From: Nocardioides sp. GY 10113
GTDB taxonomy: Bacteria; Actinomycetota; Actinomycetes; Propionibacteriales; Nocardioidaceae
Assembly: GCF_004919105.1 (NCBI RefSeq)
Contig: NZ_STGK01000017.1
Coordinates: 33,617-97,616 of the forward strand
Direction of reading: 5' to 3'
Length of the DNA: 64,000 bases
The position numbers and the translations under genes are program-made. Below, piece after piece: positions 1 through 7,078 of the stretch (positions are counted from its first letter, which is position 1; every line of letters starts with the position of its first letter). The notes under the pieces were generated by a model that was given only the letters and a program-made list of their open reading frames with translations, was not told the DNA's origin and did not search any database.

Positions 1-537
1 GTGGTCGTGCTGGGCATCGGCGCTGTCGGCCTCTTCTTCGGCGCCACCCTGACCGCGCTGACCGCGTTCATGGACGAGGCGGGCCACGGCGACCAGGCCG
101 GGCTGGTCTACGGCGCGATGGGCGTCGGCTCGGCCGTGCTGGCGCTGGCCGTCGGCTTCTTCCCGGCCCGGTTCGGTCTCGCGGCGCGCTGGGTCGTCTT
201 CTCCGTCGCCCTGCTGCTCGGCGCGGCTCTGCTGCCGACCGCATCCTCGGTCGGCGCGATCAGCGTGATGCTGGTCGTGGCTGGCATCGGCATCGGCCCG
301 ACCCTGGTCACCCAGTACAGCCTCGGCGCCCGGCGCAGCCCGGTCGGCCGCTCGGCCACCGTGATGACCATGCTCGGGTCCGCGATCATCGTCGGCCAGG
401 CCTTCGCGTCGGCGATCGCCGGCCAGGTGGCCGAGCACTGGGGGAGCCACGCCGCGATGCTCCTGCCGGCCGTCGCCGCGCTGCTGGTCGCCGTGGCGGG
501 GATTGCCAACGCGGTGATCACCCGCCGCCACCCCTGA
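1..537 (+). CDS. MFS transporter, C-terminal part (5' end outside window)
   Basis: The window opens inside this gene, so only the last 178 residues are seen and the true start lies upstream. The translation is a run of hydrophobic helices with Gly/Ala-rich packing faces, a short basic loop (residues about 110-118, ending RSPVGRS) and a basic tail, as in the second six-helix bundle of a major facilitator superfamily transporter. No substrate can be read from the sequence. The next genes encode an iron importer, but a repeat-containing gap and a separate iron box stand between them, so a shared role is not shown. Drug-efflux or sugar MFS members would look similar at this length. Confidence 0.75.
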   Translation: MVVLGIGAVGLFFGATLTALTAFMDEAGHGDQAGLVYGAMGVGSAVLALAVGFFPARFGLAARWVVFSVALLLGAALLPTASSVGAISVMLVVAGIGIGPTLVTQYSLGARRSPVGRSATVMTMLGSAIIVGQAFASAIAGQVAEHWGSHAAMLLPAVAALLVAVAGIANAVITRRHP

Positions 538-539
538 CC

Positions 540-715
540 GCGAGTGGGGGGTTGTGGCGCGCCGAGTCGGGGGTTGTGGCGCGCCGAGTTCGGGTGGTTG
601 ACCGCGTCGCCGCCCGTCCGTGACACAACCCGCGAGTCGGGCGACCACGACCCGCAAGTCGGGGGGACGTAACCCGCAAGTCGGGGGGCCACAACCCCCA
701 CGTCGGCGGTGTGTG
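540..715. repeat. Cluster of short direct and inverted repeats
   Basis: The gap between the MFS gene and the iron permease holds two adjacent copies of a unit reading roughly cgagtcgggggttgtggcgc, then three copies of a unit built on acccgcaagtcgggggg, then a near-inverted copy ending ccacaacccccacgtcgg. The two families are partly inverse complements, so the block can fold into hairpins. It may end transcription of the MFS gene or be an extragenic repeat. No gene is seen here. Confidence 0.6.
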
Positions 716-719
716 AGAC

Positions 720-738
720 TTAGGTTATGCAAGCCTTA
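720..738 (+). promoter_or_regulatory. DtxR/IdeR-like iron box before the permease gene
   Basis: The 19 bases match the DtxR/IdeR consensus (TTAGGTTAGGCTAACCTAA) at 15 of 19 positions. A possible -10 element, TAGGTT, lies inside it at 721-726. A second box stands before the binding-protein gene of the same importer, which supports iron repression of the locus. This box overlaps the first possible ATG (727). Confidence 0.75.
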
Positions 739-1773
739 CTTGGCGCGGATCCCATCGTCACGGCGCCGGCGCCTGGCGGCGTGGTCGCCACGGGGCGCGG
801 ACGCCGGACCCTGGTGCTCGGGCTCGCCGGGCTCGGGGTCCTCGCCGCTGCCGGCCTCAGTCTCGCGCTCGGCGTGCGCGGCGTGGCGCTCGCCGACACC
901 TGGCAGGCGCTGGTCGGTCCGGTCGCCGGCGACGTCGACCACGCAGTGATCCGGGGCCAGCGGGTGCCGCGGACCGTCATCGGTCTGCTCGCCGGGGCGG
1001 CGCTGGGCCTGGCCGGGGTGCTCGCCCAGGCGGTGACCCGCAACCCGCTGGCCGACCCCGGGCTGCTGGGGCTCAACGCCGGTGCCTCGCTCGGCATCGT
1101 GGTGGCCGCGACCACCTTCGGTGTGGTCGCCCCCGCGGCCTCCATCTGGTTCGCCTTCGTCGGTGCCGCGATCGCCGCGGTGCTGGTCTTCGCGATCGGT
1201 CACGGTCGCCCGGTCCAGCTGGCGCTGGCCGGTGCCACCGTCTCGGCTCTGCTCGCGCCGCTCACCACCCTGTTGCTCTTCCGCGACGTCGACGCCCTGG
1301 ACTCCCTGCGGTTCTGGGCCGTCGGTGCGCTCACCGGGCGGGACCTGGATGCCGTCGCCGCGCTGTGGCCCTTCGTCGTCCTGGGCGCGGTCGTGGCGGC
1401 ACCCCTCGCCCACCGGCTCAACGGCCTCGCGCTGGGTGACGACGTCGCCGCCGGGCTCGGGCAGCGGGTCGGTGTCACCCGGGTCTGGGCCGGTGCCGCG
1501 ATCGTCTGCCTCGCCGGCGCGGCCACCGCGCTGGCCGGGCCGATCGCGCTGGTCGGCCTCGCGGTCCCGCACGCCGCCCGGCGCCTGGTCGGCACCGACC
1601 ACCGGTGGCTGGTCCCGCTCTGCGCGCTCCTCGGCGCGGCGATGCTGCTGGTCGCCGACATCCTGGGCCGGTTGCTCGGCGACGAGGAGCTCGAGGCCGG
1701 GGTGGTGGCCGCGCTGATCGGCGCGCCGGTGCTGATCGCGGTGGCCCGTGGGCGACGGGTGGCGGGGCTGTGA
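727..1773 (+). CDS. Iron-siderophore ABC transporter permease (FecCD family)
   Basis: Inner-membrane permease of the BtuC/FecCD type that forms half of the channel taking Fe(III)-siderophore from the binding protein into the cytoplasm. It has the family signature GLAGVLAQAVTRNPLADPG near residues 95-115 and the cytoplasmic coupling segment AGPIALVGLAVPHAARR near residues 270-290, with many hydrophobic helices across 348 residues, the usual length. The stop overlaps the next permease by four bases (GTGA), so the two are translationally coupled and probably pair as a heterodimer. The start is uncertain. ATG 727 lies inside the iron box and just behind a possible -10, so it may not be on the mRNA; GTG 781 is an in-frame alternative that keeps all helices. 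Confidence 0.9.
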   Translation: MQALLGADPIVTAPAPGGVVATGRGRRTLVLGLAGLGVLAAAGLSLALGVRGVALADTWQALVGPVAGDVDHAVIRGQRVPRTVIGLLAGAALGLAGVLAQAVTRNPLADPGLLGLNAGASLGIVVAATTFGVVAPAASIWFAFVGAAIAAVLVFAIGHGRPVQLALAGATVSALLAPLTTLLLFRDVDALDSLRFWAVGALTGRDLDAVAALWPFVVLGAVVAAPLAHRLNGLALGDDVAAGLGQRVGVTRVWAGAAIVCLAGAATALAGPIALVGLAVPHAARRLVGTDHRWLVPLCALLGAAMLLVADILGRLLGDEELEAGVVAALIGAPVLIAVARGRRVAGL

Positions 1774-2792
1774 GCATCCTCGCGCTCGGCAGGATCCGGC
1801 GGCGCCAGCGCGCCCGCGGCGCGGTCGTCGCCGCGGCCGCGGCGGGCCTCGCCCTGGTGCTGCTCCTGCTCGCCCTCGTGCTCGGTGTCGCCGGTGTCCC
1901 GCCGCAGCGGGCGCTGCCGGCCGTGTTCGGGGTCGGGGACCGGCTCGACCTCCTGGTGGTGCAGCAGCTCCGGTTGCCGCGTGCGCTGGCGGCGGTCCTG
2001 GCCGGCGCCGCGTTCGGCCTGGCCGGCGCGCTGTTCCAGTCCACACTGCGCAACAACCTGGCCAGTCCGGACATCCTCGGCATCTCCGGCGGTGCCTCGC
2101 TCGGCGCTGTGACCGCCGTGGTCGGGTACGGCGCGTCGGGTGGCGTGGTCACGCTCTCGGCGCTGGGCGGCGGGATCGCCGCGGCCGTCGCGATCTGGGC
2201 GCTCGCGTGGCGTGGGGGCCTGCACGGCCTGCGTTTCGTGCTGGTCGGCGTCGGCGTCTCCTACGTGTGCGCCTCGCTGATCTCCTGGCGCCTGTCCGAG
2301 GCCGACCATCGTGACGCCGGCAGCGTCCTGCTGTGGACGGTCGGCAGCGTGGCCGACGTCCGCGACGAGCTGCTCGGGCTGCTCGCGGCCGGCGTCGCCG
2401 TACTGGCCGTACTGGCCGCGCTGGTCGCCCGCGACCAGCGTCGGCTGGCACTGGGCGACGACCATGCGGCCTCGCTCGGCCTCCACGCCGGCCGGGCCCG
2501 GGCCACCGCGTTGCTGATCGGCGTCGGGCTGGTCGCGCTGGCCACCGCCGTGGCCGGCCCGGTCGCCTTCGTGGCGCTGGTCTCTCCCGCGATCGCCCGC
2601 CGACTGCTCGATGACGGCGGGCCAGCGCTGGCAGCCTCGGCGGCGGTCGGGGCGGCGCTGACGATCGGCGCCGACGTGGTCGGCCAGCACGCGCTCGGCC
2701 CGATGACGGCCCCGGTGGGCGTGGTGACCGGCCTGGTCGGCGCGCCGTACCTGCTGTGGCTGCTGGCGCGCAGCGAGCGGGGTGGGCGCTGA
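1770..2792 (+). CDS. Iron-siderophore ABC transporter permease (FecCD family), second subunit
   Basis: Second FecCD-type membrane subunit, 340 residues. It carries the family signature GLAGALFQSTLRNNLASPD (about residues 75-95) and the ATPase-coupling segment AGPVAFVALVSPAIARR near residue 270. The GTG start overlaps the stop of the first permease (GTGA), which fits coupled translation and a heterodimeric channel. A longer reading frame is open upstream but runs through the first permease, and the overlap start is the natural one. The ATPase follows after 49 bases. Confidence 0.9.
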   Translation: MSILALGRIRRRQRARGAVVAAAAAGLALVLLLLALVLGVAGVPPQRALPAVFGVGDRLDLLVVQQLRLPRALAAVLAGAAFGLAGALFQSTLRNNLASPDILGISGGASLGAVTAVVGYGASGGVVTLSALGGGIAAAVAIWALAWRGGLHGLRFVLVGVGVSYVCASLISWRLSEADHRDAGSVLLWTVGSVADVRDELLGLLAAGVAVLAVLAALVARDQRRLALGDDHAASLGLHAGRARATALLIGVGLVALATAVAGPVAFVALVSPAIARRLLDDGGPALAASAAVGAALTIGADVVGQHALGPMTAPVGVVTGLVGAPYLLWLLARSERGGR

Positions 2793-2841
2793 TGCGGGGG
2801 CGGATGCGAGCACTGACGGAGACCGGAGTGAGGGAGCGGGC

Positions 2842-3633
2842 ATGAGCACAGCGATCACCGCCGAGGGTGTCGTCCTCGGCTACCGGGCGCACCCGGTCAT
2901 CGACGGCCTCGACCTGGCGCTGCCGCCGGGCAAGGTGACCGCGATCGTCGGCCCCAACGCCTGCGGCAAGTCCACCCTGCTGCGCGGTCTGGCCCGCCTG
3001 CACCCGCTCCAGGGTGGCCGGATCACCGTGGACGGCGAGGACGCCCACGCCCTGTCGCGCCGCGAGCTGGCGCGCCTGATCGGCGTCCTGCCGCAGGCCT
3101 CGGTCGCGCCCGACGGGGTCCGGGTCGCGGAGCTGGTCGCTCGCGGGCGCTACCCGCACCAGGGCTGGTTCGGACGACACACCAGCACTGACGACGCGGT
3201 CGTCCTGCGCTCGCTCGAGTCCACCGGCGTCGCCGACCTGGCCGAACGGCGCCTCGAGGAGCTCTCGGGCGGGCAGCGACAGCGCGTCTGGATCGCGATG
3301 GTGCTGGCCCAGGAGACCAGCGCCGTGCTGCTGGACGAGCCGACCACCTACCTCGACCTCACCCACCAGATCGAGCTGCTCGAGCTGTTGGTCGACCTCA
3401 ACGAGGAGCGCGGTACGACGGTCGTGATGGTGCTGCACGAGCTCAACCACGCTGCCCGGTACGCCGACCACGTGGTCGTGATGGCGGCCGGACGGATCGT
3501 GGGCCAGGGGGCACCCGCCGACGTGCTGACCGAGGAGACGGTCCGCGACGCGTTCGGCCTCGACGCGGCCGTCGTCGCGGACCCGGTGACCGGTGGTCCG
3601 CTGGTGGTGCCCCGCGGTCGTTCGCGGCGCTGA
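2842..3633 (+). CDS. Iron-siderophore ABC transporter ATP-binding protein (FepC-like)
   Basis: Cytoplasmic ATPase that powers the two permeases. In 263 residues it shows Walker A GPNACGKST (about residues 36-44), a Q-loop in GVLPQAS, signature LSGGQRQR, Walker B AVLLDEPTTYLD and the switch His in VLHELNH. The ACGKST form of Walker A is typical of FepC/FhuC siderophore ATPases. The ATG at 2842 follows a purine-rich stretch (gtgagggagcggg). An upstream in-frame GTG (2782) would add a low-complexity stretch and is less likely. Confidence 0.93.
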   Translation: MSTAITAEGVVLGYRAHPVIDGLDLALPPGKVTAIVGPNACGKSTLLRGLARLHPLQGGRITVDGEDAHALSRRELARLIGVLPQASVAPDGVRVAELVARGRYPHQGWFGRHTSTDDAVVLRSLESTGVADLAERRLEELSGGQRQRVWIAMVLAQETSAVLLDEPTTYLDLTHQIELLELLVDLNEERGTTVVMVLHELNHAARYADHVVVMAAGRIVGQGAPADVLTEETVRDAFGLDAAVVADPVTGGPLVVPRGRSRR

Positions 3634-3657
3634 CCCCTCTGCATGCCCGGATGCGGG

Positions 3658-3676
3658 TTAGGTTAGGCTGGGCTTA
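3658..3676 (+). promoter_or_regulatory. DtxR/IdeR-like iron box before the binding-protein gene
   Basis: It matches the consensus at 15 of 19 positions, with a perfect left half (TTAGGTTAGGC). A -10-like TAGGCT at 3664-3669 lies inside the box, so bound repressor would block polymerase. The Shine-Dalgarno sequence and GTG start follow 18-31 bases downstream. Confidence 0.8.
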
Positions 3677-3706
3677 CTAACAGTCCGCAACCTGAAGGAG
3701 ACTCGC

Positions 3707-4747
3707 GTGCGCACGACACGTGGCTTCCGCCGCACCGCAGCCGTCGTGGCCGGTCTGGCATCCACCCTGACCCTGGCCGCCTGCGGCTCCGACGACTCCG
3801 CCACCGCCACCGCCGCAACGGCCGGCGAGGCGGCCGACGTCTTCCCGATCACCCTCGAGAACTTCTACGGCGAGACCGTCATCGAGGCGGAGCCGACCCG
3901 CGTCGCCACGTGGGGCTGGGGATCGACCGAGGCCGCGATCGCCGCCGGCGTCTACCCGGTCGCCGTCGCCGAGCAGCTGTGGACCGCCGGCGAGGGCAAC
4001 CTGCTGCCCTGGGTCGAGGAGGCCTACGACGAGGCGGGCGTCGAGCACCCCGTCGTCCTCAACGACGACGCCGGCGGTGCCGAGATCCCCTACGAGGAGT
4101 TCATCGCCGCCACCCCCGACCTGATCGTGGCGCCGTACTCGGGCCTCACCGAGGAGCAGTACGAGCAGCTCTCCGAGATCGCCCCGGTGGTCGCCTTCAC
4201 CGAGGGGCCCTGGACCACGCCGTGGGACGAGACCATCCGTCTCACCGCGACCGCGCTGGGCCGGGAGGAGAAGGGCGAGGAGATCCTCGACGAGATCCAC
4301 GCCTACATGGCCGAGGAGGCCGCGGCGCACCCCGAGTTCGCGGGCACGACGGTCGCCGGCATCTGGGCCGCCCCGACCACGCTGTCGGTCTACACCGGGA
4401 TCGACCCGCGGGTCGGCGTGCTCACCGAGCTCGGCTTCGAGGTCGCCCCGAGCGTCGCCGAGCTGGACACCTCCGACAACGGCTTCTACTTCGAGCTGAG
4501 CTGGGAGAAGGCCGATGCGCTCGAGTCCGACCTGATCGTCAGCTACCACTCCACCCAGGAGGAGGCCGACGCGATGCTGACGGACGAGAAGGCGCTGACC
4601 ATCCCGGCGGTCGGGGCCGGCGCCGTGGCCCAGATGGTGGGCCCGGCCAACGTCTCCTCGGTCTCGCCGCCGACCGCGTTGAGCTTCCAGTGGGAGAAGG
4701 GCATGCCGGCCCTCGTCGACAAGCTCGCCGTGGCACTGCGGGACTGA
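3707..4747 (+). CDS. Iron-siderophore substrate-binding lipoprotein
   Basis: Extracellular binding protein of the importer, tethered by lipid. The N-terminus has the RR-containing segment GFRRTAAVV, a hydrophobic stretch and a lipobox LAAC with Cys26 as the lipidation site. The rest is a periplasmic-binding fold: TRVATWGWGSTEAAIAAGVYP near the start of the mature domain is the usual beginning of the TroA/FepB superfamily, and VAPYSGLTEEQYEQLSEIAPVVAF is its typical middle motif. It is 346 residues with a GTG start behind a good GAAGGAG (3694-3700). Its own iron box suggests that it can be transcribed separately from the permease-ATPase genes. The siderophore cannot be named. Confidence 0.92.
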   Translation: MRTTRGFRRTAAVVAGLASTLTLAACGSDDSATATAATAGEAADVFPITLENFYGETVIEAEPTRVATWGWGSTEAAIAAGVYPVAVAEQLWTAGEGNLLPWVEEAYDEAGVEHPVVLNDDAGGAEIPYEEFIAATPDLIVAPYSGLTEEQYEQLSEIAPVVAFTEGPWTTPWDETIRLTATALGREEKGEEILDEIHAYMAEEAAAHPEFAGTTVAGIWAAPTTLSVYTGIDPRVGVLTELGFEVAPSVAELDTSDNGFYFELSWEKADALESDLIVSYHSTQEEADAMLTDEKALTIPAVGAGAVAQMVGPANVSSVSPPTALSFQWEKGMPALVDKLAVALRD

Positions 4748-4773
4748 TCGCACGCCGCGCGTCCGACCGATGA

Positions 4774-4802
4774 GGACCCCCGACCGACCGGGTCGGGGGT
4801 CC
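4774..4802 (+). terminator. Strong hairpin after the iron-uptake genes
   Basis: A perfect 12-bp stem (4774-4785 with 4791-4802) with a 5-base loop lies 26 bases after the binding-protein stop. No long T tract follows, so it could act as a two-way terminator between this gene and the converging lipoprotein gene. Confidence 0.75.
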
Positions 4803-4814
4803 GTTCGTCGTGGG

Positions 4815-5351
4815 TCAGTTGCCCGCGGCGTGGTACGCCGGGCAGAACGTGGTGTGGAGGTAGCGGTTGAACCCGCGGGCATCGCTGACCGGGGCCCCGC
4901 TCATGACGTCGTCGTCCACCGCGTCCTGGACGGTCGTCTCGCCCGAACGCCAGCTGTCGCAGACGACGGAGACGCCGTACGCGAAGTTGGTGGCCTGTTC
5001 GTAGTCCAGGGCAGTGCCCGGACCCAGGCCATAGCCGTAGAGGTCGGCCATGCTGCCCAGGCGGACGATGACCTCGTGGGGCAGGCCGAGCTCGTTGTCG
5101 GCGGCCGGAGCCTGCGATGCGGACCGAGAGGTCGGTGCGGCCGCCTTCGTCCGCTTCCTGCTCCTCGGCTGCTGGGCAACCGGTGACTCCGTCACGGTCG
5201 GCGCGGCGGACGTCGTCGGAACAGGCGTCCACGGAGTCGGCGCCTGAGCCGACGCCTCGTCGTCGGGGAACCATCCCCCGCTACATCCCGTGACCGCCGA
5301 GAGGCCGGCGGCCGCCGCGGCCGCGGCGAGGGCTCGGCAGATCGTGTGCAC
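4815..5351 (-). CDS. Putative lipoprotein of unknown function
   Basis: 178 residues from a GTG start (5351). The N-terminus is a signal sequence ending in the lipobox AVTGC, followed by a Pro/Thr/Ser-rich linker and a basic patch (RSRKRTK), then a small helical domain of about 95 residues with two cysteines (SVVCDSW and TTFCPAY) that may form a disulfide. I do not recognise the domain; it resembles the small actinobacterial secreted DUF732-like proteins only loosely. It converges on the iron-uptake operon. Open frames extend upstream on this strand, but the signal peptide fixes the start near 5351. Confidence 0.7.
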   Translation of the reverse strand: MHTICRALAAAAAAAGLSAVTGCSGGWFPDDEASAQAPTPWTPVPTTSAAPTVTESPVAQQPRSRKRTKAAAPTSRSASQAPAADNELGLPHEVIVRLGSMADLYGYGLGPGTALDYEQATNFAYGVSVVCDSWRSGETTVQDAVDDDVMSGAPVSDARGFNRYLHTTFCPAYHAAGN

Positions 5352-5480
5352 GTCGGGGACGCTAGGGGCGGAGCGGTCGGCGGCAGTCGTACTTTCAGGT
5401 GCTGGACCGGGCCCGGCGGGCGCGATCGTGTGTCGGGCACCCGGGCCGCGCGCCGTGTCTCCTGCCCCTAGGCTGCAGCC

Positions 5481-6821
5481 ATGGGTAAGCAGGAAGACTT
5501 CGTCCTCCGCGCTCTCGAGGAGCGCGACGTCCGGTTCGTCCGGCTCTGGTTCACCGACGTGCTCGGGTTCCTCAAGTCGGTGGCGGTGGCGCCGGCCGAG
5601 CTGGAGGGCGCCTTCTCCGAGGGCATCGGCTTCGACGGCTCGGCGATCGAGGGCTTCGCCCGCGTCTACGAGGCCGACATGCTCGCGCTGCCGGACCCGA
5701 CCACGTTCCAGATCCTTCCGTGGCGCAGCTCCGACGGTCCCGCCACCGCCCGGATGTTCTGCGACATCGTGATGCCCGACGGTTCGCCGTCGTACGCCGA
5801 CCCGCGCAACGTGCTCAAGCGGACGCTGGCCAAGGCCGCCGACCAGGGGTTCACCTTCTACACCCACCCCGAGGTCGAGTTCTACCTGTTCAAGGACGCC
5901 CCGGAGCCGGGTGCGGAGCCGATCCCGGTCGACCGCAGCGGCTACTTCGACCACACCGCGCACTCGTTCGGCTCCGACTTCCGTCGCGAGGCGATCACGA
6001 TGCTCGAGGCGATGGGCATCTCGGTGGAGTTCAGCCACCACGAGGCCGGCCCCGGCCAGAACGAGATCGACCTGCGGTACGCCGACGCGCTCTCCACCGC
6101 CGACAACATCATGACCTTCCGGACCGTCATCCGGGAGGTGGCGCTGGGGCAGGGGATCTGGGCGAGCTTCATGCCCAAGCCCTTCACCACCCACCCGGGC
6201 TCGGGCATGCACACCCACGTCTCGCTGTTCGAGGGGGACCAGAACGCCTTCTACGAGGCCGGTGCCGAGTACCAGCTCTCCAAGACCGGACGTCGGTTCA
6301 TCGCGGGCATCCTCCGGCACGCGAACGAGATCAGCGTGGTCACCAACCAGTGGGTGAACTCCTACAAGCGGATGATGTTCGGTGGCGAGGCGCCGTCCTA
6401 CATCTGCTGGGGGCACAACAACCGGTCCGCGATGGTGCGGGTGCCGATGTACAAGCCGCACAAGGGGCAGTCCACCCGCGTCGAGCTGCGCACGATCGAC
6501 GCCGCCTGCAACCCCTACCTCGCCTACGCCGCCGTGCTCGCGGCCGGTCTGAAGGGCATCGAGAACGACTACGAGCTCCCCGCGGAGGCCGAGGACGACG
6601 TCTGGGCCCTCACCGAGAGGGAGCGTCGCAGCCTCGGGATCGAGCCGCTGCCCCGCAACCTCAACGAGGCGATCAGCATCGCGGAGAACTCCGAGCTGCT
6701 CGCCGAGACGCTGGGGGAGCAGGTGTTCGACTACTTCCTCCGCAACAAGCGGGCCGAGTGGGACGAGTACCGCGGCCAGGTGTCGGCGTTCGAGCGGGAC
6801 CGCATGCTGCCGGTGCTGTGA
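5481..6821 (+). CDS. glnA2: Type I glutamine synthetase, GlnA2 group
   Basis: 446 residues, the length of actinobacterial GlnA2. It has the N-terminal beta-Grasp segment and catalytic core motifs such as EGIGFDGSAIEGF, HHEAGPGQNEIDLR, FMPKPF, GSGMHTH and the ATP-site stretch NNRSAMVRVP. The region that carries the adenylylated Tyr in GlnA1-type enzymes reads DVWAL, with Trp375 at the tyrosine position, so this enzyme should not be controlled by adenylylation. GlnA2-group enzymes either make glutamine or, in Streptomyces, glutamylate polyamines; the sequence alone does not decide. glnE lies downstream, as in mycobacteria. The stop overlaps a GTGA that begins the amidotransferase remnant. Confidence 0.93.
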   Translation: MGKQEDFVLRALEERDVRFVRLWFTDVLGFLKSVAVAPAELEGAFSEGIGFDGSAIEGFARVYEADMLALPDPTTFQILPWRSSDGPATARMFCDIVMPDGSPSYADPRNVLKRTLAKAADQGFTFYTHPEVEFYLFKDAPEPGAEPIPVDRSGYFDHTAHSFGSDFRREAITMLEAMGISVEFSHHEAGPGQNEIDLRYADALSTADNIMTFRTVIREVALGQGIWASFMPKPFTTHPGSGMHTHVSLFEGDQNAFYEAGAEYQLSKTGRRFIAGILRHANEISVVTNQWVNSYKRMMFGGEAPSYICWGHNNRSAMVRVPMYKPHKGQSTRVELRTIDAACNPYLAYAAVLAAGLKGIENDYELPAEAEDDVWALTERERRSLGIEPLPRNLNEAISIAENSELLAETLGEQVFDYFLRNKRAEWDEYRGQVSAFERDRMLPVL

Positions 6822-7078
6822 CCGGCGGCGGCGCGCGCGAGGTCGAGCCCGTGGACAGGATCCTGGTCCTCCAGCACGAGGACGAGTGCCCGCCCCACCT
6901 GCTGGGGACCTGGCTCACCGAGGCGGGTCCCCGGCTCGACGTGCGCCGCCTCGAGCGCGGTGCGGCCTTCGCGGCGCGGATCGCGGCGGGCGGCACCGCC
7001 CGGGAACCGGGCCGGGAATCGGCCCGGGAATCGGCCCGGGAATCGGCCCGGGGATCGGCCCAGGAGCCGGCGCGGTGA
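6818..7078 (+). pseudogene. Truncated class I glutamine amidotransferase
   Basis: A GTG overlapping the glnA2 stop opens an 86-codon frame. Its segment DRILVLQHEDECPPHLLGTW, followed by LTEAGPRLDVRR, is the typical beginning of a GuaA-type (class I) glutamine amidotransferase of about 240 residues. After roughly 55 residues the similarity ends and the frame runs into a 12-bp tandem repeat (AREPGRESARESARES), then stops at a TGA overlapping the glnE start. The catalytic Cys and His-Glu regions are absent. I read this as a decayed gene whose 3' part was lost; the leading frame may persist because it couples translation of glnA2 and glnE. Confidence 0.6.
7001..7072. repeat. Six 12-bp tandem repeats
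   Basis: Six units of 12 bp. The three central ones are identical (cgggaatcggcc) and the outer ones have one to several changes. The unit length is a multiple of three, so copy-number change would not shift a reading frame. It sits exactly where the amidotransferase homology ends and three bases before the glnE start. Confidence 0.85.

Noticed and set aside
6886..7074. N-terminal extension of GlnE through the 12-bp repeat
   Set aside because: The extension is Pro/Gly repeat sequence; GlnE length and homology start at the GTG at 7075.
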